Below, one piece after another: positions 1 through 8,566 of a DNA stretch of 20,345 bases. A program made the position numbers and the translations under genes. The stretch spans positions 1 through 20,345 of the forward strand of contig CAZHSC010000065.1 of the NCBI GenBank assembly GCA_964534995.1, given 5' to 3'. Each line of letters begins with the position of its first letter. The first letter of the stretch is position 1. The DNA comes from JAJTFW01 sp964534995. Lineage in GTDB: Bacteria; Bacteroidota; Bacteroidia; AKYH767-A; OLB10. The notes below the pieces were generated by a model. It was given only the letters and a program-made list of their open reading frames with translations. It was not told where the DNA came from and did no database searches.

Positions 1-2439
1 ACCAGTTATCTTTTTGTCGGTGAGGGGTCATCCGGGGTGCTGTCATATTCCAGCGCTGCAAATTATACCTGCACTGTTATTAATAACATTACTGTAAATG
101 CCGGCGCCACGGTTTCCTATACGGGAAACAATAGCCGGACCCATACTTTACAGATTGGCAATAACCTGATTAATAACGGAAGTATGGACCTATATGCCGA
201 TGCAGATGATGTGGTGAATATGGTGTTTTACCGTCCCTCGAATTCGGTGGTTTCCGGTAGCGGCAGCTTTGATCTGAACAGGGTAACCGTTAATAAAAGC
301 GCTTCGGTTACTTATTACACAGAAATACAAAGCAGCACCTTCGAAGCGGCAGTCAGAGAACTGGTCCTGACATATGGAACTTTCCACCATAATAATTCTA
401 CGACATTCGAAGTAAACCTTGCATCCGGGTCCGGATTTAATATACCTGCGGATGGAGTGATAAAAATAAGTCAGGGCACTTTACATCTCTCTCCTGCGCA
501 GGATGAAGTAACATTATCCGGAACTATTAGCGTATTAGGAGGAACACTAATAATTGGGGATGAAACCGGAACCGGTGGACTCAGGTATGACAAAAACACA
601 TCTTTTGTTCCAAAACTGGAAATTGAATCCGGCGACATGATTGTTTATGGAGGAATCACGTATAAGTTGGGTTCCTCGTCTTCTGCATTTAACTTTTTAA
701 TAAGCGGAGGTTCCTTGCTGTTGAATGCGGGAAGTACCGGTACGGATGAGGCTGTTTTTAATGTGAATGATGTTTCGGGAAGTAGCTGCACATTTCTGGA
801 TGGAAATGTCATTTTGCGAAAACCCAATACAACGGGAAGTAGTATTGCGGATGTTCAACTATGCTTTGTTCAGGGAACTGTTAATACAGCAGGTACCTTT
901 CTCAAATTTGGCGACTCCGGCAGTGGAGCCGGTCTGACCTACACTTTCATTCCAGGAGGTACTTCTTCCTTTCCAAATGTTGTCATTGGAGGCCCGTCAG
1001 CTAATCCGGCTACCTTATGTCCTTCACAGTCTTCCACAGAAGACATCAGCATGATCAGTTTAACCATAGAGGAGGGCAAGACTTTTGATATCAGGTCGGT
1101 CAGCGGAACTACGGGTGACAACCGCAATTTTACATTAACCGGTAATTTTGATGGTATAAATTCCCTGTATTGTGATGGGACTTTTGTGGCCAGGTCATCA
1201 ACTGTTATTATGGAAGGCGGAGAGGGACAACAAATATCTGGTACGGGCCCGGTAACATTTTACAATTTGGAAATAAACAATGGGGTAGGTATGACGCTGG
1301 GACAATCGATTACAATTTCATCGGCACTGACACTTACGGATGGGGTAATTTATTCCACATCGGAATATACACTGACTATAGAACCCAATGCCCTTGTAAG
1401 CGCGGGCAGCGCCGCTTCCTATATTGATGGTCCTTTGATTCGTCAGGTCAACACGGATGAAATTGCAGGTTTAAATTTCCCTGTGGGAAAGGATGGTTAC
1501 TTCAGACCGCTCCAGCTTTCGCTTGAACATGCTAACAATACCATCGTCGATTATACCGTCGAATTAATGAATGCCAACCCCGGCAATTTTAATTATACCT
1601 TACCGGGTAGCCTTGACAGGATTTCTTCGCTGAGATACCATTCTCTTGCAAGAAGTGGAGTTTCCAATCTCATATCAGTTTCATATACTATGTATTATGG
1701 TGATGGAGATGGTGTGGACGATCCATCTAACCTCCGCCTGGCTGCGGATAACGGGTCAAATAACTGGCTGGACATGGGAGGCAGCGGTTCTGCGGCGCCA
1801 TCCGGTAATATCACTTCAAATGCTACCTCAACTTTCAGCAATGCCATCACTTTAGGAAACGCAAGCGGAGGCAGTAATCCTCTTCCGGTGTGCTGGATGT
1901 ATTTCAATGCCGGAAAAACCGATAATCTGGTGCTGCTGGAATGGGCTACAGCCACTGAAAAGAATACCGATTATTTCGAGGTGCAAAGCAGCCGTTATGG
2001 GCTGGATTTTACAATAGTCACACGGGTGGCTGCTGCCGGAAATTCATCAACGGCTCGTTTCTATACCTGCTTTGATCAGCCCTCATTAACAAGTGAAATT
2101 TACTATAGAATCAAGCAGGTTGACTTAAATGGTCTTTTTACCTACTCCAATATACGCAGGGTAGGTGTGGAGAAAGAAAATATTTTTATTTATCCGAATC
2201 CTCCGGTTAATAATGCATTTCACATTTCATTGTCACCCGACTTTTCCGGAGAACTACTGATTACAACTTATGATGCACTTGGAAAGAAAACAGGAGATTT
2301 TATCTGTAACGATCCCGGTTTTTCTTCGCCCTTACTGATAACCATGCCTGAAGTAAATGGCAACTATTTTGTACATATACAAGATAAAACCGGTACGCAA
2401 TGGACCGGAAAAGTACATGCCAACGCGAAGAACAGGTAA
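1..2439 (+). CDS. Large T9SS-sorted surface protein, 5' truncated by window edge
   Basis: The reading frame is open from base 1, so a GTG at 37 is an internal codon and not the start. Alignment with the tandem paralogue at 2631-5309 (GEGSSGVL against GQGTSGSL) shows that about 83 N-terminal residues, including the signal peptide, lie outside the window. The body is Gly/Ser/Thr/Asn-rich with repeated short hydrophobic strands (for example GGTLIIGDETGTGG), which suggests a beta-helical or beta-sandwich surface protein; no catalytic motif was recognised. Near bases 1876-2170 is a fibronectin-III-like module (LPVCWMYF, LLEWATATEKNTDYFEVQSS, YYRIKQVD) that commonly precedes T9SS tails. Bases about 2185-2436 encode a type A sorting domain (IYPNPP, YDALGKKTGDF, GNYFVHIQ). 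The final strand is atypical, ending HANAKNR. Export through the Sec and T9SS pathways and an outer-surface location are inferred; the molecular function is unknown. Confidence 0.88.
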   Translation, partial: TSYLFVGEGSSGVLSYSSAANYTCTVINNITVNAGATVSYTGNNSRTHTLQIGNNLINNGSMDLYADADDVVNMVFYRPSNSVVSGSGSFDLNRVTVNKSASVTYYTEIQSSTFEAAVRELVLTYGTFHHNNSTTFEVNLASGSGFNIPADGVIKISQGTLHLSPAQDEVTLSGTISVLGGTLIIGDETGTGGLRYDKNTSFVPKLEIESGDMIVYGGITYKLGSSSSAFNFLISGGSLLLNAGSTGTDEAVFNVNDVSGSSCTFLDGNVILRKPNTTGSSIADVQLCFVQGTVNTAGTFLKFGDSGSGAGLTYTFIPGGTSSFPNVVIGGPSANPATLCPSQSSTEDISMISLTIEEGKTFDIRSVSGTTGDNRNFTLTGNFDGINSLYCDGTFVARSSTVIMEGGEGQQISGTGPVTFYNLEINNGVGMTLGQSITISSALTLTDGVIYSTSEYTLTIEPNALVSAGSAASYIDGPLIRQVNTDEIAGLNFPVGKDGYFRPLQLSLEHANNTIVDYTVELMNANPGNFNYTLPGSLDRISSLRYHSLARSGVSNLISVSYTMYYGDGDGVDDPSNLRLAADNGSNNWLDMGGSGSAAPSGNITSNATSTFSNAITLGNASGGSNPLPVCWMYFNAGKTDNLVLLEWATATEKNTDYFEVQSSRYGLDFTIVTRVAAAGNSSTARFYTCFDQPSLTSEIYYRIKQVDLNGLFTYSNIRRVGVEKENIFIYPNPPVNNAFHISLSPDFSGELLITTYDALGKKTGDFICNDPGFSSPLLITMPEVNGNYFVHIQDKTGTQWTGKVHANAKNR

Positions 2440-2597
2440 TTTTTCTGGAAGTTGAACTTGTTCGTTCATGCATGCATAAACGCCACACGATTTAGTTCGA
2501 CTCAATGTTTCAAATTTCTGATTGTTTATGTATCACCATCTTTATTGCATTTGTAAGGTTTGCGGTTAAGTTCACACTTTTAATATGTCTTGCAGGG

Positions 2598-2605
2598 TAC
2601 ATTTG
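2598..2605 (+). promoter_or_regulatory. Candidate Bacteroidota -7 box
   Basis: TACATTTG is an exact match to the Bacteroidota -7 consensus TAnnTTTG, 25 bases before the ATG at 2631. No good TTG -33 element lies 17-23 bases upstream, so this is only a half-supported promoter. It would let the second surface protein be transcribed independently of the first. Confidence 0.3.
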
Positions 2606-2630
2606 AAATACCAACAATAACAGCCAACTA

Positions 2631-5309
2631 ATGCATTGCATGAAAATTTTACTCAAAACCTGCCGAAAGTACTGGTTAATTGTCTTTCTTATGCTGGGTT
2701 CACTCAGCCAGAGTAAGGCAATTACTTATTATTCCAGACAGAGCGGACTTTGGAGCGTGAACAGTTCCTGGTCAACCGTAAGTTACGGAAGCCCCATTAA
2801 CAGTGGCACCTATCCCAAGAGAGGGGATGTGGTGTTTATTGGTGACGGGCACAATATTACAATGAATGTGAATTCTGTTACCGCCAGTATCACTATCGGT
2901 CAGGGAACATCGGGATCATTGATGTATTCCAATTATCTGACCTTTTTAATGGTAGTGGCCGGTAACGTCACTGTCAACAGCGGTGCAACATTCGGGTATG
3001 CTTCCAATTCTTCCAGAATGCATAATCTTTTCATCAGTGGAAGTATCATTAACAATGGTAATATAGACCTGTATTATGATGTAAACGATTATGTGAATAT
3101 TACTTTTAATTCCACGATCAATTCCGTTATTTCCGGTGCAGGCACATGGGATCTGAACCGTGTATCAGTTTTCAAATCCACGCTGAGAACATACAGACTT
3201 GAAGCTACCGTATCCGCATTTGAACTTGGCATCAGGGAATTGATGGTGAACTATGGAACCTATGCCCATAATAATAAATCCACTTACAATGTGAATCCAT
3301 CCTTTGGTGATATCACTGTTGGACCTGATGCTGTTTTTCAGGTGATGGATGGCGGCCTTAACCTGGCGCCTTCAGCGAATTATGTTTATCTGCAAGGGCA
3401 ATTGATTGTAAGTGGTGGAACCATGCGTATTGGTTCGGCAGCCGGTACTCAGGGTATCAGGTACGATCAGTCGGGTACTGTGATTCCATCCATTGATATT
3501 GCGGGTGGGACCTTAACGGTTTATGGTGGAATCACCTATAGGACCGGAAACTCAGGCGATCCCATCCGTTATAGTCAAAGTGCCGGATCTGTATTGCTCA
3601 ATAGCGGCAGCTCCGGTACCAACCTACAGGTATTTAATATTGACAATAGCGCTTCCAGCCGATTTACAATGAGCGGTGGTACCATCACCTTACAAAAACC
3701 AGGTTCCGGTGGATTTGGAATAAGTGACTTTAATATATGTGGCAGTTCCGGCACAGTAACGGTAAGTGCAGGCGATGTTGTTTTTGGGAATAGCAGTACA
3801 CCCGGCGGTTCTATTTTCAAGTTCACACCCTACGCAAATGTAGTTCAGCCCAATTTCCGTGTATCAGGTCCTGTCGCAGCAACTGTTTCATTGCGCCCTG
3901 CCATGAATACAACGGCCAATTGCCGCTTGTTGAGTTTGAAAATAGAATCCAACAAAACATTCGATAATCGCTCCGTGTCGGGAATTACCGGCGATTCACG
4001 ATCAATTATCTTGTCGGATAATTTTGATGGCGTTTATTCCTTTTTTAATGATGGAACATTCAATGCCCGTACAGGAAATATAACATTTCAGGGAAATGAG
4101 GGACTATGGATAGGTGGTAACACAACCACCGATTTTTATAATCTGACTATAAATAACAGTATGGGCATTGGCCTTTCCCGCAGGATTAATATCAGCAATA
4201 CCCTGTTACTGCAGGATGGAGTTATTTTTTCATCATCTGCTTCTCCTGTTGTCTGTCTGGCTGGTGCTGCTTCAAATATTGGTTCCTCTATTTCATATGT
4301 CGATGGTCCCATGCTCCAAATAGTGGCAAGTACCAGCGCGCAAACCATCAACATTCCTGTCGGTAAATATGGTTCGTACCGTCCAATAATTCTGGCGGTT
4401 CAGCACTCAACAACTGCTGCCGTAACCTATACTTCCGAAGTTTGGAACAGTTCGGCGCGTGCTATGGCTTTCACATTGCCACCCACACTGAGTTGGGTAT
4501 CGGATGTGAGGTATTATACAATCACGCGCACCGCGGAAGCTAACCTGAGTAATGCACGTGTAACACTTTCCTATGGAATTGATGACTGGGTAACAGATTA
4601 TACCAATTTGAGGGTAGCGCGTGATAATGGATCTTCAGCATGGCTGGATCTGGGGGGGTCTGGTACGGCCAATGGCGTAGGGAGCATTACATCTGCAAAT
4701 TTCAATGGATTCAATACCTATTTCACACTGGCTAATGCAACAGGAGGTATAAATCCGCTGCCGGTTGAATTTTTAAGTTTTTCGGGTAAAGCCAATAATA
4801 ATAATGTTGAACTAAAATGGATAACCTCGTCAGAAGTGAATAGTGACTTTTATGAAGTTCAGCGTAGCAGCGATGGAAAAGTATTCACCAAAATAGGAGT
4901 GGTCCCTGCTAAAGGATACTCTAGTCAGTTGGTTGACTATTCTTATACGGACAAGCAAGCCTTGCATGGAATTTCCTATTACAGATTACGTCAGGTTGAC
5001 CGTGACGGACAGTATACCTTTACCTCCATTGCTACCATTAACATGGTTAATTCCGCCATGACAATCTATCCAAACCCTGTTACAGGGCGTAGCATTAACA
5101 TGATAATTCCAGACACGGATAGTGAATTTCTGGAAGCCCGTGTTTGCGACATCAGCGGTAAAACGCTGCAAATTATATCCGGAATTAATTTTACCGGTAC
5201 GCCTGCGTCCATAAATTTGGATCCATCTTTGACCCCCGGAACTTACTTCCTTCAGGTTAAAAACCTCGGTGGAAGGTCATGGCAGGAAAGGATTGTACTC
5301 TCCATGTAA
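2631..5309 (+). CDS. Large T9SS-sorted surface protein, tandem paralogue of the preceding gene
   Basis: An 892-residue exported protein. An alternative ATG at 2640 gives a cleaner signal peptide (MKILLKTCRKYW, a hydrophobic run, then cleavage after SKA near residue 30). The N-terminal 33-85 region (SGLWSVNSSW, GDVVFIGDGHNITM) resembles the tryptophan-rich start of Bacteroidota beta-helix surface proteins. A long Gly/Ser/Asn-rich beta-repeat body follows. Residues about 708-803 form a fibronectin-III-like module (LPVEFLSF, VELKWITSSEVNSDFYEVQRS, YYRLRQVDRDG). Residues about 810-892 form a canonical type A T9SS domain (IYPNPV, DISGKTLQI, GTYFLQVKN, final strand QERIVLSM). It aligns with the upstream gene along its whole length; 26 of 44 residues match in the stretch starting INNGNIDLYY. 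Cell-surface attachment or secretion is inferred. No enzymatic residues were seen, so an adhesin or matrix role is only a guess. Confidence 0.92.
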   Translation: MHCMKILLKTCRKYWLIVFLMLGSLSQSKAITYYSRQSGLWSVNSSWSTVSYGSPINSGTYPKRGDVVFIGDGHNITMNVNSVTASITIGQGTSGSLMYSNYLTFLMVVAGNVTVNSGATFGYASNSSRMHNLFISGSIINNGNIDLYYDVNDYVNITFNSTINSVISGAGTWDLNRVSVFKSTLRTYRLEATVSAFELGIRELMVNYGTYAHNNKSTYNVNPSFGDITVGPDAVFQVMDGGLNLAPSANYVYLQGQLIVSGGTMRIGSAAGTQGIRYDQSGTVIPSIDIAGGTLTVYGGITYRTGNSGDPIRYSQSAGSVLLNSGSSGTNLQVFNIDNSASSRFTMSGGTITLQKPGSGGFGISDFNICGSSGTVTVSAGDVVFGNSSTPGGSIFKFTPYANVVQPNFRVSGPVAATVSLRPAMNTTANCRLLSLKIESNKTFDNRSVSGITGDSRSIILSDNFDGVYSFFNDGTFNARTGNITFQGNEGLWIGGNTTTDFYNLTINNSMGIGLSRRINISNTLLLQDGVIFSSSASPVVCLAGAASNIGSSISYVDGPMLQIVASTSAQTINIPVGKYGSYRPIILAVQHSTTAAVTYTSEVWNSSARAMAFTLPPTLSWVSDVRYYTITRTAEANLSNARVTLSYGIDDWVTDYTNLRVARDNGSSAWLDLGGSGTANGVGSITSANFNGFNTYFTLANATGGINPLPVEFLSFSGKANNNNVELKWITSSEVNSDFYEVQRSSDGKVFTKIGVVPAKGYSSQLVDYSYTDKQALHGISYYRLRQVDRDGQYTFTSIATINMVNSAMTIYPNPVTGRSINMIIPDTDSEFLEARVCDISGKTLQIISGINFTGTPASINLDPSLTPGTYFLQVKNLGGRSWQERIVLSM

Positions 5310-5347
5310 AAAAGTTTGATAATTTTCAGGTCTTAATATAAGGCCAT

Positions 5348-5776
5348 ATGATTGAAGTAATCAGTTTTAAAAGTTGCGAAAAAGATAAAGCCTCCATGGT
5401 TTTTGATATTCGTCAGAAGGTTTTTGTTGAAGAACAAAACGTATCACGCGACGAAGAGTACGATACACATGAGGATGAAAGCATGCATTATATGCTGTTG
5501 GTGGAAAAGCAGCCGGCGGGAACAGCCCGCTGGCGCTTTACCAACGAAGGAATTAAACTGGAGCGTTTTGCTGTGCTCCCTGCCTACAGAGGTAAAGGAA
5601 TAGGTACGGTCCTGTTAAATAAAGTACTGGAGGATGTTAAACTTCATGATAAAAAGATCTACCTCAATGCCCAGGTAAAGGCAATGAATTTCTACAAAAG
5701 GGCAGGTTTTTATGCGGTAGGAGATATTTTCTATGAAGCCAATATACCTCATTATAAAATGATACTGGGGCAGTAA
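5348..5776 (+). CDS. GNAT family N-acetyltransferase (YjcF/ElaA-like)
   Basis: A 142-residue single-domain GNAT, the usual family length. Residues 20-31 (DIRQKVFVEEQN) are the signature N-terminal segment of the YjcF/ElaA branch. Residues 71-86 (LERFAVLPAYRGKGIG) contain the acetyl-CoA pyrophosphate-binding R/Q-x-x-G-x-G loop (RGKGIG, 81-86). Residues 104-121 (IYLNAQVKAMNFYKRAGF) are motif B, and IPHYKM near the end is typical of this branch. It transfers an acetyl group from acetyl-CoA to an amine; the acceptor cannot be told from the sequence. It stands 38 bases after the surface-protein gene and 74 bases before the MATE gene on the same strand, so it may be a single-gene unit or part of a longer read-through transcript. 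Confidence 0.9.
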   Translation: MIEVISFKSCEKDKASMVFDIRQKVFVEEQNVSRDEEYDTHEDESMHYMLLVEKQPAGTARWRFTNEGIKLERFAVLPAYRGKGIGTVLLNKVLEDVKLHDKKIYLNAQVKAMNFYKRAGFYAVGDIFYEANIPHYKMILGQ

Positions 5777-5850
5777 CCGCATTCCTTTGTTTTAAAAAGG
5801 ATTTTGTTAACAGTCAAAAGTTTTATTTTCCGACTTTTGCAACTCCTTTT

Positions 5851-7197
5851 ATGAAAGTCAAGGTTAGTTATTCTGAAATCTGGAGAATTTCCTTTCCGAT
5901 TATGCTCAGCAGCCTGGCGAGCACAATAATTAATTTTACCGATGTTGCCTTTGTTTCGAGAATTGGTGAAAAAGAACTCGCGGCCTCAGCGATAGGTGGG
6001 GTCTTTTATTTCCTTCTACTGATGCTTGGAACCGCAATTGGCATTGGATCGCAGATCATGATGGCACGGAAGGCAGGTGAAGAACAATACCTTCACATCG
6101 GAAAAATATTTGATCACAGCCTGGTGTTGCTGTTCGCCTTCTCCGTACTGATGCTGCTTTTGTTGTACCTTCCATTGAATGGGCTCATGCCTTCAATAAT
6201 TATTGATACTAAAGTCGCCCAGGCTGCGGTTGATTATCTGTTGGCAAGAAGCTGGAGTTTGCCGCTGATGATGTTGCTGATATCCTTGCGCTCGTTTTAT
6301 ACTGCAATTACACTTACCAGGATCATCACTTATACTACCGTGTTAATGTTGGTCCTGAACGTAATTTTAAATTATGGTTTTGTTATGGGCGGCTTCGGTC
6401 TTCCGAAATTAGGAATTGCCGGTTCGGGTATGGCTTCTGCCATCTCAGAAACGATAGCGGTTATATACGCGCTGGTTTATACCCGATTTCATTCAAAAGT
6501 AAAACCATTTCATTTATTCAGATTCAAAGATATGAGTCTATCCTATGGCTGGCAGATTTTATCACTTTCAATTCCAGTGATGCTTCAGCACTTGTTTTCG
6601 ATGGGAGCATGGTTCCTCTTCTTTGTCCTGATTGAGAAACTCGGAGCCAGAGAACTTGCCGTTTCCAATGTATTACGCAGTATTTATATGGTGCTGATGA
6701 CTCCGGTTTGGGGTTTCTCCCAGGCAGCCAATAGCATGGTTTCAAACCTGCTTGGCCAGCAAAAGGAGGATGCTGTTCTTTTACTTGTAAGGAAAATTGC
6801 AATTCTGAGTCTCATTATGTGCACCCTGGGAATCGTTTTGACCTTTTTTTGCAGGGAGGCCCTCTTTAAAATTGTTTCTTCTGATGAAATACTGATGTTG
6901 GATGCAATGCATGTATTTTATGTGGTTTGCCTGGCTACACTGGTGTTTTCAGTGTCGATGGTATTGCTATCGGCTGTTTCCGGCACAGGAAATACAAAGG
7001 CAGCTATGGGTATTGAAATTATTTCATTATTTGTTTATACGATATACATCATTGCGTTTACTATCATTATACCTCAATCCTTGGAAGTTGTTTGGCTGGC
7101 AGAGTTGATTTATTGGTTGCTAATGGGTGCAATCAGCTATTTTTACATGATATCACTTAAGTGGATTAAATACCCGCTGAAATCAGAAAACCTATGA
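5851..7197 (+). CDS. MATE family multidrug/Na+ efflux transporter
   Basis: A 448-residue polytopic inner-membrane protein with about 12 hydrophobic segments in two similar halves, the normal size and topology of MATE (MOP superfamily) antiporters. Recognisable family features include the start (EIWRISFPIMLSSLASTIIN, FTDVAFVSRIG), the G-x-G-S-Q-I-M-M-A-R-K segment after TM2, and, in the second half, SIPVMLQHLFSMGAW and MTPVWGFSQAANSMVSNLLGQ. It probably exports organic cations or other toxic compounds using a Na+ or H+ gradient; the substrate is not predictable. It heads a tight set: its TGA overlaps the ATG of the small lipoprotein by 4 bases, and that gene overlaps fmt in the same way. TTTTGCA at 5835-5841, 9 bases before the ATG, may be the 3' part of a -7 box, but the match is imperfect (GACTTTTG). 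Confidence 0.93.
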   Translation: MKVKVSYSEIWRISFPIMLSSLASTIINFTDVAFVSRIGEKELAASAIGGVFYFLLLMLGTAIGIGSQIMMARKAGEEQYLHIGKIFDHSLVLLFAFSVLMLLLLYLPLNGLMPSIIIDTKVAQAAVDYLLARSWSLPLMMLLISLRSFYTAITLTRIITYTTVLMLVLNVILNYGFVMGGFGLPKLGIAGSGMASAISETIAVIYALVYTRFHSKVKPFHLFRFKDMSLSYGWQILSLSIPVMLQHLFSMGAWFLFFVLIEKLGARELAVSNVLRSIYMVLMTPVWGFSQAANSMVSNLLGQQKEDAVLLLVRKIAILSLIMCTLGIVLTFFCREALFKIVSSDEILMLDAMHVFYVVCLATLVFSVSMVLLSAVSGTGNTKAAMGIEIISLFVYTIYIIAFTIIIPQSLEVVWLAELIYWLLMGAISYFYMISLKWIKYPLKSENL

Positions 7198-7535
7198 ATA
7201 AGAACCTGGTTTTACCTGTAATATTGTCTTTTTTCCTCTCATGCCGTTGTTCCGAGAAAACTGGTGTCAGCCAGGCCACGCCATCGTCGGCTTCAGTCGT
7301 AAAGCAGCTGCAACCGGTAACCATGATGGTTGTGGATAACAGGGATCTGGATGGCTGTGGATTTTTATTGATGTCGGCAGATAGTAATTTCTATAACCCC
7401 GTTAACTTACCCCTGGAATTTCAAAAAGACAGGTTAATGGTGAATGTGAGATATAATGTGGATAAGAAAAGAGTAAGTATTTGCATGAAGGGGGAACTAA
7501 TAACAATTATTGAAATCATTCCGGCAGAAAAATGA
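7194..7535 (+). CDS. Small putative lipoprotein of unknown function
   Basis: A 113-residue protein with a hydrophobic leader (residues 5-16) followed by FFLSCRC, a lipobox-like site in which Cys17 (or Cys19) would be lipidated after signal peptidase II cleavage. The mature part is a compact domain with the sequence DNRDLDGCGFLLMSADS, then a beta-rich stretch (LMVNVRYNVDKKRVSICMKG) and IIEII near the end. The DLDGC...F..D.L.V.VRY...K..SICM.G pattern is one I recall from small conserved hypothetical lipoproteins of Bacteroidota; the function is not known. The two Cys of the mature domain (in DGCGF and SICMKG) could form a periplasmic disulfide. It overlaps both neighbours by 4 bases (ATGA), so its translation is probably coupled to the MATE gene and to fmt. 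Confidence 0.78.
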   Translation: MNKNLVLPVILSFFLSCRCSEKTGVSQATPSSASVVKQLQPVTMMVVDNRDLDGCGFLLMSADSNFYNPVNLPLEFQKDRLMVNVRYNVDKKRVSICMKGELITIIEIIPAEK

Positions 7536-8485
7536 AGATTATATTTCTGGGTACTCCGGCTTTCGCCGTGCCATCCTTAAGAATTCTTGTTGAAAAAGGG
7601 TATGAAATACCGGCGGTAATTACCTCGGAGGATAAATCCTCGGGCCGGGGCATGAAACTGAATGAGTCGGCTGTAAAAAAATACGCTCAGGAAGCAGGAT
7701 TAAAAGTCCTTCAGCCAAAAAAATTGAACGACCCTCATTTTTTGAATGAAGTGAAGTCACTCAACGCGGACCTTCAAATTGTTGTCGCCTTCCGCATGAT
7801 GCCGGAAGCGCTGTGGTCAATGCCTCCCATGGGTACATTCAATTTACATGCTTCACTTTTACCCGATTATCGTGGCGCGGCCCCGATCAACCGGGCAATC
7901 ATGAATGGCGAGGTGAAAACGGGCCTTACTACCTTTTTTTTAAAACATGAAATTGATACCGGTGAAATCATTTTCAGGAGAGAAATAGATATCGGACCGG
8001 ACGAAAGCGCAGGTAATCTGCATGACCGGATGATGATGGAAGGGGCGCAACTGGTATATGAAACGGTATGTGCTATTGAGAATAAGCAAGTGAAACTGTT
8101 GTCTCAGGATCACTTTATAAAGGAGGGGGTACCGATACATCAGGCTCCAAAAATTTATAAGGAAGATTGTAAACTTGATTTTAGCCATGATGTTTTTCAA
8201 TTGCACAATCAGGTGCGTGGCTTAAGTCCGTTTCCAGGAGCCTTCTTTAATTTGACTTGGGATGATAAAAATTCCATACAAGTAAAAGTACTGCATAGCG
8301 CTCCCGAACCTGCCGGAACTGTGTTGACGCATGAGCTGATTACAGATGGAAAGAAAGAGCTGAAGATAAGCGCGAAAAATGGTTTTTTGAGGATTTTGGA
8401 GATGCAATTGCCCGGAAAAAGGAGGATGAAGACAGAGGAACTTTTACGTGGTTTCCGCTTCCCGGATAACGTTGTGATTTCCTGA
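7532..8485 (+). CDS. fmt: Methionyl-tRNA formyltransferase
   Basis: A 317-residue enzyme of normal length that formylates the initiator Met-tRNA using 10-formyl-tetrahydrofolate, in the cytoplasm. The N-terminal formyltransferase domain (1 to about 190) starts MKIIFLGTPAFAVPSL and holds the catalytic triad Asn104, His106 and Asp142 in NLHASLLPDYRGAAPIN and HEIDTGEI. The loop SEDKSSGRGMKL near residue 35 is the insertion that contacts the tRNA acceptor end. The C-terminal OB-like domain (about 205-317) carries the usual LHNQVRGLSPFPGAFF segment and ends with MKTEELLRGFRF. The start ATG lies inside the stop of the upstream lipoprotein gene (ATGA). No peptide deformylase gene adjoins it here, unlike the common def-fmt arrangement. 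Confidence 0.97.
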   Translation: MKIIFLGTPAFAVPSLRILVEKGYEIPAVITSEDKSSGRGMKLNESAVKKYAQEAGLKVLQPKKLNDPHFLNEVKSLNADLQIVVAFRMMPEALWSMPPMGTFNLHASLLPDYRGAAPINRAIMNGEVKTGLTTFFLKHEIDTGEIIFRREIDIGPDESAGNLHDRMMMEGAQLVYETVCAIENKQVKLLSQDHFIKEGVPIHQAPKIYKEDCKLDFSHDVFQLHNQVRGLSPFPGAFFNLTWDDKNSIQVKVLHSAPEPAGTVLTHELITDGKKELKISAKNGFLRILEMQLPGKRRMKTEELLRGFRFPDNVVIS

Positions 8486-8566
8486 TGCCGGCTTTTACAC
8501 CTTGCCCGGTTGATATTATTTCCAAAATTCCTTACAATACGCCTAAACCTTTATCATTTTTGCAAA

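Noticed and set aside
2495..2503. GTTCGACTC resembling a tRNA T-loop
   Set aside because: No acceptor, D or anticodon stems could be paired around it; chance match in the gap between the two surface-protein genes.
8510..8566. Upstream TTG extension of the sirtuin
   Set aside because: It adds 19 residues unlike any sirtuin; the ATG at 8567 begins exactly at the first Rossmann strand.
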